Below, piece by piece: positions 1-7,125 of a DNA stretch of 64,000 bases. Below the pieces are notes generated by a model. It was not told the DNA's origin. It searched no databases and saw only the letters and a program-made list of their open reading frames with translations. The DNA lies in the IMG/VR virus record IMGVR_UViG_3300008448_000024, positions 30,275 to 94,274 of that record. One strand, given 5' to 3'. Made by a program: the position numbers and the translations under genes. The first letter of the stretch is position 1. Each line of letters starts with the position of its first letter. This DNA is from a virus.

Positions 1-969
1 CCGGTGTTTGCAAAGTTAATGAAGGGCGAATTAAAGCAATTCAATACTGTTGAAGATAAGAACACTAAGGCTGGTCAAGAAGTTGCAGCTAAGGTTAAGT
101 CAGGTACTATTACAGCTGAACAAGCAAAAGTTCAATTAGATCAAGCTAAGGAAGAAAACTATGCTGAATTAATTGCAACACGTAAGATTGGATATTTAGC
201 GTTACTTCGTAACCTAAGAAACATCTTAAACACTGGAGCTAAGTCAGAAATTGTTAAAGGCGCTTGTGAACTCTTAACTGACAGCAAGCTAATTAAGCAA
301 TCGCTTGTGTTTCCGCACCAAATCGATTTAGCATTAGAAATAATGTTAGATGAATTCGGAGCAAGTAAAGCAAGACCTTTCATGGAAGCTCTGAATAAGG
401 CATACGAATTATCTATTCCAAACCTTACAGAACTATTCACATCAGGTAAAACTGCAGTAGTATTTGATAGCTCAGGTTCAATGGACACTCCAATCAGACT
501 TGTGAGCAATAAGAGAGGTTCAGAAAGAGCAATCGATAAGGCTGCTCTGATCGCAGCAACTCTCGCAAAAGGTATCAATGCAGATGTATACCACTTTGCT
601 GACTCTTGCAGAATGATTAAGTTCAATCCGCTTGATAGTGTTAACTCGCTTAAGCGTTTATTCACATCAGCTCAAGGTTCAGTAGGTTACGGCACAGCTT
701 TCAACAGTATTATGCCAACTTTAGGAGGTAAGTATGATCGTGTATTCGTAATCAGTGATATGCAAGGACGTGATAGATTAGAACGTTCATCTTACAAAGA
801 TGCTCACGTATATTGTGTAGACATCACTGGATACGGAACTACAATGTTCAAGCCAGGAGAAAAGATCTATCAAATCCATGGCTACTCAGCGGACATCTAC
901 GAACTGATCAAGAAGGTTGAAATTGATCCAAAAGTGTTAATTAAGGCAATCGAGGCGATTGAAATCTAA
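1..969 (+). CDS. TROVE/vWA-domain Ro60-like RNA-binding protein (5' partial)
   Basis: The reading frame is open to the window edge, so the N-terminus is missing. The visible part has the end of a helical TROVE-like domain (around residue 63: YLALLRNLRNILNTG, then a KGACELL...LVFPHQIDLA segment). A von Willebrand A domain follows, with the MIDAS signature DSSGSM near residue 155 and a second Asp in VISDMQ. Ro60/Rsr family proteins have this order and form rings that bind misfolded RNA and Y RNAs. Only about 150 of the usual 300 or more TROVE residues are in view. Codons such as cgt, aac and atc are commoner than in neighbouring genes, hinting at high expression. A terminator-like hairpin and a hairpin-rich non-coding stretch follow directly. 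Confidence 0.75.
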   Translation, partial: PVFAKLMKGELKQFNTVEDKNTKAGQEVAAKVKSGTITAEQAKVQLDQAKEENYAELIATRKIGYLALLRNLRNILNTGAKSEIVKGACELLTDSKLIKQSLVFPHQIDLALEIMLDEFGASKARPFMEALNKAYELSIPNLTELFTSGKTAVVFDSSGSMDTPIRLVSNKRGSERAIDKAALIAATLAKGINADVYHFADSCRMIKFNPLDSVNSLKRLFTSAQGSVGYGTAFNSIMPTLGGKYDRVFVISDMQGRDRLERSSYKDAHVYCVDITGYGTTMFKPGEKIYQIHGYSADIYELIKKVEIDPKVLIKAIEAIEI

Positions 970-973
970 TATA

Positions 974-1000
974 ACAGGCGGTATAACACGCCGCCTGTAT
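974..1000 (+). terminator. Hairpin after the Ro60-like gene
   Basis: An 8-bp perfect GC-rich stem (974-981 with 991-998) closes a 9-base loop five bases after the stop codon. The downstream tract is AT-rich (atatttat) rather than a pure T run, so termination may be partial. It overlaps the ATATTTAT promoter-like box. Confidence 0.55.
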
Positions 1001-1006
1001 ATTTAT
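999..1006 (+). promoter_or_regulatory. ATATTTAT late-promoter-like box
   Basis: ATATTTAT, followed by ATAATAG, lies between the terminator hairpin and the gene-free 1010-1494 stretch. The same octamer precedes about twenty genes here. No start codon follows for nearly 500 bases, so this copy would drive the candidate non-coding RNA. Confidence 0.45.
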
Positions 1007-1009
1007 ATA

Positions 1010-1460
1010 TAATAGATCTTTGATAAAAACAATTAGGAAAAGGTGTAGGTAAAACAGCTGGAAGAGCAGCAACACAAGGGTACACACTTAGAACTCTCTT
1101 TTATGGTGTGTGAAGCAGCATCTGAGATTATATCAACATTGTGATGTGTTAGCAAGATTCTTGACGAAGTTTACTATCTAATTGTTTTAAAATATTACCG
1201 TAGTAAGGGTATGAGGTACTTCGAAATTAAAACCGTCCGCAAGGACAACTTTAAATTCAGATAACAAGCAAGAAATCCCTCCATATCTAAGTGAAGAGGA
1301 CGTATACTGGTTTCCACAGGTGGGAGCTTGACAACGAGCGTAAATTCACTAGGCTGTTCGGAGCTACCGAACGACTCATCCCTATAATCTCGGTTACCTT
1401 ATTAATACTGTAGTCATAATTGAGTTACTTCGCAAGCAAATCGACACACACTCAATTTAG
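1010..1460 (+). ncRNA. Candidate structured non-coding RNA next to the Ro60-like gene
   Basis: About 480 bases have no plausible gene on either strand but many local hairpins. These include gctg/cagc (1057-1070), acacac/gtgtgt (1082-1111), acat/atgt (1136-1147), a GTCC-GCAA-GGAC hairpin with a GNRA tetraloop (1235-1246), a five-pair stem with loop cagg (1312-1325), a perfect 6-bp gttcgg/ccgaac stem (1356-1372), and a perfect 8-bp aattgagt/actcaatt stem (1418-1457) near the end. A promoter-like ATATTTAT lies just upstream. The stretch does not visibly match tmRNA, RNase P RNA, a tRNA or a group I intron core. Its place beside a TROVE gene suggests a Y-RNA-like partner, which is inference. Boundaries are approximate. 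Confidence 0.45.
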
Positions 1461-1494
1461 TTTTCTCAGTCTTAATTTTTTAAACTCCACAGAA

Positions 1495-1953
1495 ATGGAA
1501 AAGGTATACAAAACACTATCTACAAATGTGCATGTAGATTTAGTTAGCTATATAAAAAGCTACATTCGAAAGCACCCAGAAACGCAAGTCTTAATTGGTT
1601 GCGATTCTCAAAATAGAAAGAAAGAAACAATATATGCTATTGTCATCGGTTTATATAAACCCGGTAAAGGTGCTCATGTGATTTACTCTAAATTTAGTAC
1701 TATTCGGGAAAAAGAAAACGTTAATAGACTCTTAAATGAAGTTTGGTTTTCAGTTGAAGTAGCCGAAATTTTAAAACAAGACGTTGGAGTTGTGGCTACA
1801 TGGATCGATATCGATCTTAATCCCGATCCAAAATACAGATCAAATCAAGCATTAGCAAGTGCAGTTGGTATTGTAACAGGTATGGGATATAGTGTAAGAC
1901 ACAAAGGCCATAGTCCAGTGATGACATATGCAGCAGATCATTTAGTAAAATGA
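1495..1953 (+). CDS. DUF458/YkuK-like RNase H-fold protein
   Basis: A 152-residue protein beginning MEKVYKTL. The stretch VLIGCDSQN, with Asp37, followed by a beta-rich IYAIVIGLY segment, is the pattern of DUF458 (YkuK) proteins, which have an RNase H-like fold with an early catalytic Asp. A second acidic cluster (WIDIDLNPDP) lies near residue 103 and a conserved-looking KGHSP motif near the C-terminus. The start at 1495 is chosen because the frame upstream runs into the hairpin-rich non-coding stretch and lacks family similarity. A strong terminator follows five bases after the stop. Its role in the phage is unknown; a nuclease acting on RNA or DNA ends is possible. Confidence 0.55.
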   Translation: MEKVYKTLSTNVHVDLVSYIKSYIRKHPETQVLIGCDSQNRKKETIYAIVIGLYKPGKGAHVIYSKFSTIREKENVNRLLNEVWFSVEVAEILKQDVGVVATWIDIDLNPDPKYRSNQALASAVGIVTGMGYSVRHKGHSPVMTYAADHLVK

Positions 1954-1957
1954 CCAT

Positions 1958-1982
1958 AAGCCCCTTAATTGGGGCTTTTTTT
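1958..1982 (+). terminator. Rho-independent terminator
   Basis: Stem aagcccc (1958-1964) pairs with ggggctt (1971-1977) across a ttaatt loop and leads into an uninterrupted T run to 1982. Confidence 0.9.
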
Positions 1983-1985
1983 CGT

Positions 1986-1993
1986 ATATTTAT
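1986..1993 (+). promoter_or_regulatory. ATATTTAT late-promoter-like box
   Basis: The octamer is followed by A and ends 13 bases before the ATG at 2007, directly after a terminator. This is a clean position for a promoter restarting transcription. Confidence 0.55.
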
Positions 1994-2006
1994 AATAAAT
2001 AAAACC

Positions 2007-2171
2007 ATGAACAAAGAACAAGTATTCGGTATTATCCGTCACACACTAACTTTCGCAGGCGGTATTCTAGTAATTAAAGGAGTAGCAGATCAAGCAATCG
2101 TAAATGAAGTAATTGGTAGCATCCTATCTTCAATTGGCCTAGTATGGTCACTTATAAAAAATAAAGCATAG
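2007..2171 (+). CDS. Small holin-like membrane protein
   Basis: 54 residues beginning MNKEQVFGIIRHTLTFAGG. One hydrophobic segment (residues 8-24) and a second (about 34-50, IGSILSSIGLVWSLI) end in a basic tail (KNKA). This size, the MNKEQ...IRH.LTF.GG start and the two-segment layout resemble small phage holin-like proteins that form pores in the inner membrane for lysis. The start at 2007 follows a terminator and an ATATTTAT box; an upstream in-frame ATG would run through the terminator and is rejected. The stop overlaps the next GTG start by one base. Confidence 0.55.
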   Translation: MNKEQVFGIIRHTLTFAGGILVIKGVADQAIVNEVIGSILSSIGLVWSLIKNKA

Positions 2172-2419
2172 TGAAAGATTTTGATTTAGTAAAATTTGTA
2201 AGAAATAACCAACTTCTAAACGAAGGCGTTGGTGGATATGTAGATATGAAATCTACTAAAGAAGAGTTAGGTACTGCTATGGAAGAAGATACAATGGCTA
2301 GTGATGAAAGAATCATGGGCTTAGGTGGTGATAAACTAGTAATGGCTACTCAATTTCTAGTAGATGATGGATTCGAAATAGATACTATATTAGACTTCCT
2401 TAGAAGAAATGTAAGATAA
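2171..2419 (+). CDS. Tagged small protein of unknown function
   Basis: 82 residues starting with GTG that overlaps the previous stop (TAGTG). The N-terminus KDFDLVKFVRNNQLLNEGVGG has the hydrophobic tag ending in L-N-E followed by Gly that recurs across this genome and looks like a prohead-protease site. The remainder is acidic with a predicted helical C-terminus (FLVDDGFEIDTILDFLRRNVR). No family is recognised. Cotranscription with the holin-like gene is likely from the overlap, and a strong terminator follows. Confidence 0.6.
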   Translation: MKDFDLVKFVRNNQLLNEGVGGYVDMKSTKEELGTAMEEDTMASDERIMGLGGDKLVMATQFLVDDGFEIDTILDFLRRNVR

Positions 2420-2437
2420 CAAATAACAACACTATTT

Positions 2438-2466
2438 AAAGACCCAACTTGTTTGGGTCTTTTTTT
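2438..2466 (+). terminator. Rho-independent terminator
   Basis: Stem aaagaccca (2438-2446) pairs with tgggtcttt (2454-2462), loop acttgtt, followed by T residues to 2466. It closes the 2007-2419 unit. Confidence 0.9.
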
Positions 2467-2511
2467 CGTTCTTACATGAAAGAAATATTGTTTTTCTTTA
2501 GCTTAATTTAG

Positions 2512-2523
2512 TATATTAGTAGT
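2512..2523 (+). promoter_or_regulatory. TATATTAGTAGT promoter-like motif
   Basis: This 12-mer lies 38 bases before the 2562 start in the spacer after a terminator. The identical 12-mer occurs at 26079-26090 before the primase gene. Both precede plus-strand operons that lack the ATATTTAT box, so it may mark an early or middle promoter class. Confidence 0.35.
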
Positions 2524-2561
2524 TAATATTAGTTATGTTATAAAATCAATAAAACAAAATT

Positions 2562-3617
2562 ATGAGTAGCAATTTCAATTTTACTTATTTTACAGACTAC
2601 GAAAAAAATAAGAACATTAAGATAGGCGTTTCAGCCATCGTTGGTAAGATAAGCAAACAAATATCTTCACACAAAGCTGGTTGGCCAACAATGATTGTTA
2701 ATCAGTTAAAACATGCGGGATATACTGATGTAACTCTTATTCATGATCAAAAAACAAATTGGTCAGACTTTGAAGTTATTATAATTGAACACGGTATGGA
2801 ATTCAAAGGAGTGTTTAATATATTCGGTGGTGCTAATGATGAACTATATGATCAAGTAAAAAGGATATTTACACAAGGCGTAAGACTTTATTCATTACAT
2901 GTAGATATGCCGATGATTGGAGATTTGATTAAAGTTAGGCACAAAACAGGTACAGAGCAATTCAAATCATTATTAGATAAAGCAGATATTGCAAATAATA
3001 TATGTACTACATCCATTCCTAGAGTAGATTTTATTGAAAAAACAGAAAAATTGGTTTTTGGAGACTCTCATTGTTTTAGTACTTATAGACCTGGTTTTAT
3101 GGTATCAAGACATGATGGTTTGACTATGCATGGAGCTTTAAGTAGAGGTCTAAATACGTATGTTTATCCATGGACAAAAGAACTTATTGTTTATATGGGA
3201 AATATTGACGTTCGACATCATCTTATGAGGCAAGCTGATCCATTAGTGTCTATCGATAAGATGATTAGTGATTATGAAAACCAATTAAAGAGTCTTAATT
3301 TAGATAGTATCACTGTTGTAGAGGTGCTACCTATAGAAAACGTATCTAGAAAAATCCCTAAAACAGGTTGGTATAAAAAAATGCCGTACTTTGGAACTTG
3401 GGAAGAACGCTCAGCTTTGTCTAAATATATTAATATTAAGATTGAAATGATGTGTTTAGCAAATGGATGGAATGTTTATTATGTTCCTAATGTATTTACT
3501 AATGAAGCTGGTGAATTAGATTTTAAAGTAATGGAAAAACCTCAATCTGTTCATATATCAAGAGAGTTTCACTACTGGAATTACGAAGAAAATAAAATAA
3601 ACGATAAAATACAATGA
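2562..3617 (+). CDS. GDSH-motif protein of unknown function, first gene of a five-gene operon
   Basis: 351 residues. An N-terminal alpha/beta-looking half (residues 18-125) is followed by a central LVFGDSHCFSTYRPG motif near residue 168 and SRHDGLTMHGAL shortly after. GDSH resembles the first block of SGNH-type hydrolases, but the other blocks are not clearly identifiable, so an enzymatic role is only possible. There is no signal peptide. Its stop overlaps the next start by four bases (ATGA), and the next three genes are equally tight, so the five genes probably form one transcript. The context fits nucleic-acid modification rather than virion structure. Confidence 0.55.
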   Translation: MSSNFNFTYFTDYEKNKNIKIGVSAIVGKISKQISSHKAGWPTMIVNQLKHAGYTDVTLIHDQKTNWSDFEVIIIEHGMEFKGVFNIFGGANDELYDQVKRIFTQGVRLYSLHVDMPMIGDLIKVRHKTGTEQFKSLLDKADIANNICTTSIPRVDFIEKTEKLVFGDSHCFSTYRPGFMVSRHDGLTMHGALSRGLNTYVYPWTKELIVYMGNIDVRHHLMRQADPLVSIDKMISDYENQLKSLNLDSITVVEVLPIENVSRKIPKTGWYKKMPYFGTWEERSALSKYINIKIEMMCLANGWNVYYVPNVFTNEAGELDFKVMEKPQSVHISREFHYWNYEENKINDKIQ

Positions 3618-4798
3618 CAAAACACATTTCTAGTTTAGTAAAATATATTAAACCTACGAATTATTATGATGAGTTCATAAGATACTACCAAATGGCTAAA
3701 ACTCAACAAGAGGAATGCAATTTAGGTATGTTAAAACATGCTGATTCAAGCGTTAATGACGATCTAATGAAGCATGTAGAGTTATATGATGTAGTAGAAA
3801 GAAAGTATGCAGGATTCTCTCAGATTGTTAACGATGCTTTTTATGGTTGGTCTCCTGATCATCCATATTGGCATAAAATGCAACAACAACATATGACTAA
3901 ACAGAGAGAACTCGTGTCTAAAAATTGGACTGGTAAACAAAGTGTGTTTGGTCTAAAAGAATGGTTATTTCTTTTTATGTTCCATAGGTTAACTGGTTCA
4001 GGAATTAACTATTCAAAGAAGCCTTCAGGCTATCATAATACGCTCCTATTCGAACTACATAAAGCAGATAATATACCTCAAATGGTAGAAATTATCAAAC
4101 AAGCTATAAAACCCTTCTATACTTCAGTAGGTTATCAATTTCCTAGTTTTCCAAAACCTCAAGGTCGATATAAACGTGGTGGTGATTATTTTATTTGCGA
4201 ATATGTACCTAGATTAATTGATGACTTAGTTGTATTTTTAGAAACAGGAGAAAAGAAAAAAGACTTACGCGTAATTGGACAGTTTTTATTTGATTGGAAT
4301 AAACGAAATGGTCTCCGTGCTTTTAAATTCCAATATGCTGCATTTATAGCAGATATAGCGGATTGGTTTCCCGAATATGTAAATAGAGAAAGCGTATTTT
4401 ATTACGGATCTAACGCAGAAGAGTGCATAAGTTATTTAGCAAGTAAGACTATCAAAATGCCAAAAGAAGACTTTTTAGATGCCGTAATGTTAAAAGTATA
4501 TGAAGATACAGGAGCTTTTCCTTATAATGCGGAAGACGTGGCTTGTGATTTTATCAGATGGGTTGAAAACTATGTTAAACCTGGTGCAGACTACGATCAT
4601 TTAGACTTAGATTATGTATGGAATAGTTGTAATATACTTGATCATCCTTACGGAAGACAAAAAGCAATGCTCGATCTAAACCTAGTGCCATCCTTTAATG
4701 GTATGAAAGATCACCCATCAGATGATAAGGTTATTAAATCATTATTAATTACAGAGGAACAATACAAACAAAAAGTTAATCAATTATACGCATTATGA
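3614..4798 (+). CDS. Helical protein resembling phage thymine-hypermodification (aGPT-PPlase/ADDT-type) enzymes
   Basis: 394 residues, mostly predicted helix. The block LFLFMFHRLTGSGINYSKK with GYHNTLLFEL (residues 117-146) resembles the glycosylase-like helical domains described as alpha-glutamyl/putrescinyl thymine pyrophosphorylase or amino acid:DNA transferase families of hypermodifying phages. A later segment (FKFQYAAFIADIADWFP, near 237) is also well ordered. It overlaps both neighbours by four bases. The other helical protein of the operon (5546-6541) has a comparable layout. The family call is by recall of motif style, not by a search, and is tentative. Confidence 0.4.
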   Translation: MTKHISSLVKYIKPTNYYDEFIRYYQMAKTQQEECNLGMLKHADSSVNDDLMKHVELYDVVERKYAGFSQIVNDAFYGWSPDHPYWHKMQQQHMTKQRELVSKNWTGKQSVFGLKEWLFLFMFHRLTGSGINYSKKPSGYHNTLLFELHKADNIPQMVEIIKQAIKPFYTSVGYQFPSFPKPQGRYKRGGDYFICEYVPRLIDDLVVFLETGEKKKDLRVIGQFLFDWNKRNGLRAFKFQYAAFIADIADWFPEYVNRESVFYYGSNAEECISYLASKTIKMPKEDFLDAVMLKVYEDTGAFPYNAEDVACDFIRWVENYVKPGADYDHLDLDYVWNSCNILDHPYGRQKAMLDLNLVPSFNGMKDHPSDDKVIKSLLITEEQYKQKVNQLYAL

Positions 4799-5070
4799 AA
4801 CACTCACAAGTTGTAGAAATAAACGCGAATTTATTTAGACAATCTACATTAGAAAAAAATAAAGTTATAGATCACGTAACAAAAGAAATGGCTGCTAAAT
4901 TAGGCATACATCTTTTAGAACAGAAACTTATTAATATAGAAATTATTGATCCTAATGAACCTATAGAAGTTAAAAGATATGATGAAAAAGATCTAAACTA
5001 TATACTCAGCAAAAGAAAACATCTTGAAGTTGAAAATAAAGTGCAAATAACAATAAGTATAAATCTATAA
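4795..5070 (+). CDS. Small protein of unknown function in the 2.5-6.5 kb operon
   Basis: 91 residues, with predicted helix at the N-terminus (SQVVEINANLFRQSTLEKNKVIDHVTKE, in part) and beta-rich ends (KVQITISINL). It starts inside the stop of the preceding gene (ATGA) and ends two bases before the next ATG, so translational coupling is likely. No domain is recognised. Possibly an accessory subunit of the neighbouring enzymes. Confidence 0.5.
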   Translation: MKHSQVVEINANLFRQSTLEKNKVIDHVTKEMAAKLGIHLLEQKLINIEIIDPNEPIEVKRYDEKDLNYILSKRKHLEVENKVQITISINL

Positions 5071-5072
5071 TC

Positions 5073-5549
5073 ATGGATAGAAGTTTTAAACAAAAAGCCA
5101 TTGGTACAATAGGAGAGAAAATTATAGCTAATAAGTGTACATCTAATGGTAAAAAAGTTATGTGGAATGTGCAAGAATTTGGTTATTGGGATTTAGAAAT
5201 AGAAGATCTTAAGTGTCAAGTAAAGACGTTAACTCCATTTGTAAAACATAATTCATGGTGCATATCTGAATCGAAAACAGGAAAAAATATAGAAAACATA
5301 CTTAAGTGTGATTATCTTTATATTGTTAGTATACCTACAATAAAACCTCATAAAACAGATGGTAAAATAATAAAAATAGACACGTCAAAACTTTCTAGAA
5401 AAGACGTAATACTATTAGAAGGGAGCGAAACTCCATCTCTAGTTATCAATAGAGACGCTACGTATATATCAGAAGAATACACACTAGATCAACAAGAAGT
5501 TGCAGCAATTACCGAACATAAAATATCATACTTCAATAAGAAATCATGA
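5073..5549 (+). CDS. Putative PD-(D/E)XK-fold nuclease-like protein
   Basis: 158 residues. The start GTIGEKIIANKC gives a helix with Glu15, followed by WDLEIEDLKCQVKT with Asp40 and Q49-V-K51. This E...D...(E/Q)xK arrangement is typical of the PD-(D/E)XK nuclease core found in resolvases and restriction-type enzymes. The middle is beta-rich (LYIVSIPTIKP). The stop overlaps the next start by four bases. A nuclease inside a possible base-modification operon could be repair-related or act against unmodified DNA; the sequence does not decide this. Confidence 0.4.
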   Translation: MDRSFKQKAIGTIGEKIIANKCTSNGKKVMWNVQEFGYWDLEIEDLKCQVKTLTPFVKHNSWCISESKTGKNIENILKCDYLYIVSIPTIKPHKTDGKIIKIDTSKLSRKDVILLEGSETPSLVINRDATYISEEYTLDQQEVAAITEHKISYFNKKS

Positions 5550-6541
5550 GCAATATAATATATCAAAATACATGTGAAGTACTTTTTAAGGGAAAGAAGC
5601 CTATAGATAGTTGGATGAAGGATTGGACTTTAGATCAACGCTTAGATAAGTTTTTTGAGTTCTGTCATAAATTCGACGATAGACAAGATGATTTACTAAA
5701 ATCAGAATACCAGATCTTCTCACATCGTTTACATTGGCATGAACATCCATATTGCGAGTGGATGCAAAATGTTACTGATAACCGTGCTAGATTATTTTTA
5801 ACTTTAGTCTTTAGTTTTACAAATGAACATTGGGGTACATTCACTAAATTATATAATGAAGGCATACAAGCCACTAAAGAACACTTTAAAGAAAATAGGC
5901 ATGCTCGTAATGATCTATTTCAAATATATTATCCTAAGGGCACAAATGTAAAAGAGTGGATTCTCACAGGACCTAAGAAAGCTGCGGATGATTTATTCTA
6001 TGTATTAGATGAGATTGAAAGCGGTATACGACCTAAAATGACTATGATGCAATTTGCTAAATTCCTTGAGTCATATTTTAAAGAACATCAAAATTTTAGA
6101 AGTCCATTATATCCATGTAAAAATACAGCAAGATACATTGCAATGTCATATCCTCATTTAGTAGACCCAGAATCTATACTATTTGGAGGAACTGGACATT
6201 TCGATGGGCTACATCAAATATTTGGTGGACAGAACTTAAATGGTAAAGTTAAATATACTATAAATGAATTAGGCGATTTTATACCTGAAAATAAACAAGC
6301 AGAAGAGTGGGTAAGACAGATGCAAATTTTAGTAGAGCATCCTAATAATCCTATGAAAGAACAGAAGTATTTAAACGTAGAAGATAAAACGTGCTTTTTT
6401 TGGAAGCACATAGCTATATCTCATGGACAAAAACGACCTACTAAAAACATTCCTTACACATGGATATTTAATGATAGTTTCAATTTAGGTAATAATCCTA
6501 AGTTTTTACAAGACATAAAAGATAGTAGTTTGATGTATTAA
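5546..6541 (+). CDS. Second helical protein of the putative DNA-modification operon
   Basis: 331 residues, aromatic-rich and largely helical. Ordered motifs include FRSPLYPCKNTARYIAMSYP (about 192-211), a glycine-rich LFGGTGHFDGLHQIFGG turn just after it, and DKTCFFWKHIAISHG near 286. These resemble the compact helical domains seen in phage thymine-hypermodification operons, as does the 3614-4798 product. The assignment is by pattern and uncertain. It is the last gene of the overlapping run; the next gene has its own ATATTTAT box 24 bases after this stop. Confidence 0.4.
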   Translation: MSNIIYQNTCEVLFKGKKPIDSWMKDWTLDQRLDKFFEFCHKFDDRQDDLLKSEYQIFSHRLHWHEHPYCEWMQNVTDNRARLFLTLVFSFTNEHWGTFTKLYNEGIQATKEHFKENRHARNDLFQIYYPKGTNVKEWILTGPKKAADDLFYVLDEIESGIRPKMTMMQFAKFLESYFKEHQNFRSPLYPCKNTARYIAMSYPHLVDPESILFGGTGHFDGLHQIFGGQNLNGKVKYTINELGDFIPENKQAEEWVRQMQILVEHPNNPMKEQKYLNVEDKTCFFWKHIAISHGQKRPTKNIPYTWIFNDSFNLGNNPKFLQDIKDSSLMY

Positions 6542-6564
6542 TACTATCTTTACTAAAATGCTTG

Positions 6565-6572
6565 ATATTTAT
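6565..6572 (+). promoter_or_regulatory. ATATTTAT late-promoter-like box
   Basis: The octamer, preceded by G, ends 15 bases before the ATG at 6588. Confidence 0.55.
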
Positions 6573-6587
6573 GTAAAAGATAATAGT

Positions 6588-6896
6588 ATGATTAATTTAA
6601 CAGATTTATTGATAGAAAATGATACAGATAGTGAAAATATTTTTGTAAAAGAAGTTATGATTTTAAATAAATCAGCTTTTAAAATCGCTGGTATTATAGT
6701 ACCAACTAAACGCGGATTTACTGGATATTTAAAAAAGTATGTGTCTAGTGATTTGCCAGCAGCTGGATTTAGAAGTCGGCCATCTTTTAGTGAATCTTAT
6801 GGAGATACTTTATATAAAACTGAAAAACCTTTTGCAACAAAAGAAGATTGCATTAAACATTTAGAACAAGCAGCGAATTCGCTTACAGTAAAGTAA
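6588..6896 (+). CDS. Tagged small protein of unknown function
   Basis: 102 residues beginning MINLTDLLIENDTDSEN. The first nine or ten residues are the recurring hydrophobic tag ending L-I-E. The rest has a beta segment (KIAGIIVPTKRGFTGYL) and a helical C-terminus rich in Lys and Glu. The start at 6588 is preferred over an in-frame ATG at 6558 because it places the tag at the N-terminus and the ATATTTAT box at the usual distance. No family is recognised. If the tag works as in T4 internal proteins, the product enters the prohead and is trimmed after residue 10. Confidence 0.6.
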   Translation: MINLTDLLIENDTDSENIFVKEVMILNKSAFKIAGIIVPTKRGFTGYLKKYVSSDLPAAGFRSRPSFSESYGDTLYKTEKPFATKEDCIKHLEQAANSLTVK

Positions 6897-6976
6897 TTGT
6901 AATAGTATACTGCATATTTAATTGATAGTCAATCAGTTATAACTCATTGATAACCAATACGCCCAAGACACACCAG

Positions 6977-6998
6977 GAGCTCACCAGAGCTCTTTTTT
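6977..6998 (+). terminator. Rho-independent terminator
   Basis: GAGCTC (6977-6982) pairs with GAGCTC (6987-6992) around the loop acca and is followed by six T residues. It lies 80 bases after the 6588 gene. Confidence 0.8.
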
Positions 6999-7002
6999 AT
7001 GG

Positions 7003-7101
7003 CCTATATGTTATATTATCCCTTTAATTAGACTCTGAGGATGAGCTCGGGTGCGCTTTTGGGAAAGATCTATATATTGCCATACTATAAGCATTTATTA
7101 C
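7003..7101 (+). promoter_or_regulatory. Leader element shared with 53608-53698
   Basis: Between a terminator and an ATATTTAT box lies gact-(ctgagg)-atgagct, followed at fixed spacing by GTGcG and TTGGGAaAG. The leader at 53631-53666 has the same order (gact, atgagct, GTGtG, TTGGGAgAG), and the distance to the ATG is 95 bases here and 94 there. In addition, cctatatgttata at 7003-7015 is the exact reverse complement of 53608-53620. Function unknown; perhaps an upstream regulatory or RNA element. Confidence 0.4.
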
Positions 7102-7109
7102 ATATTTAT
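7102..7109 (+). promoter_or_regulatory. ATATTTAT late-promoter-like box
   Basis: cATATTTATA ends 16 bases before the ATG at 7126. Confidence 0.55.
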
Positions 7110-7125
7110 ACATAAAAACAATAAA

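Noticed and set aside
1010-1460. tmRNA, RNase P RNA, tRNA or group I intron
   Set aside because: No T-loop GGTTCGA-type sequence, CCA end or proteolysis-tag frame; RNase P conserved blocks and group I P/Q/R/S elements were not found by eye.
7029-7075. Hammerhead-ribozyme-like ctgaggatgag
   Set aside because: The catalytic core needs CUGANGA followed by a stem and GAAA in fixed places; the spacing here does not allow it.
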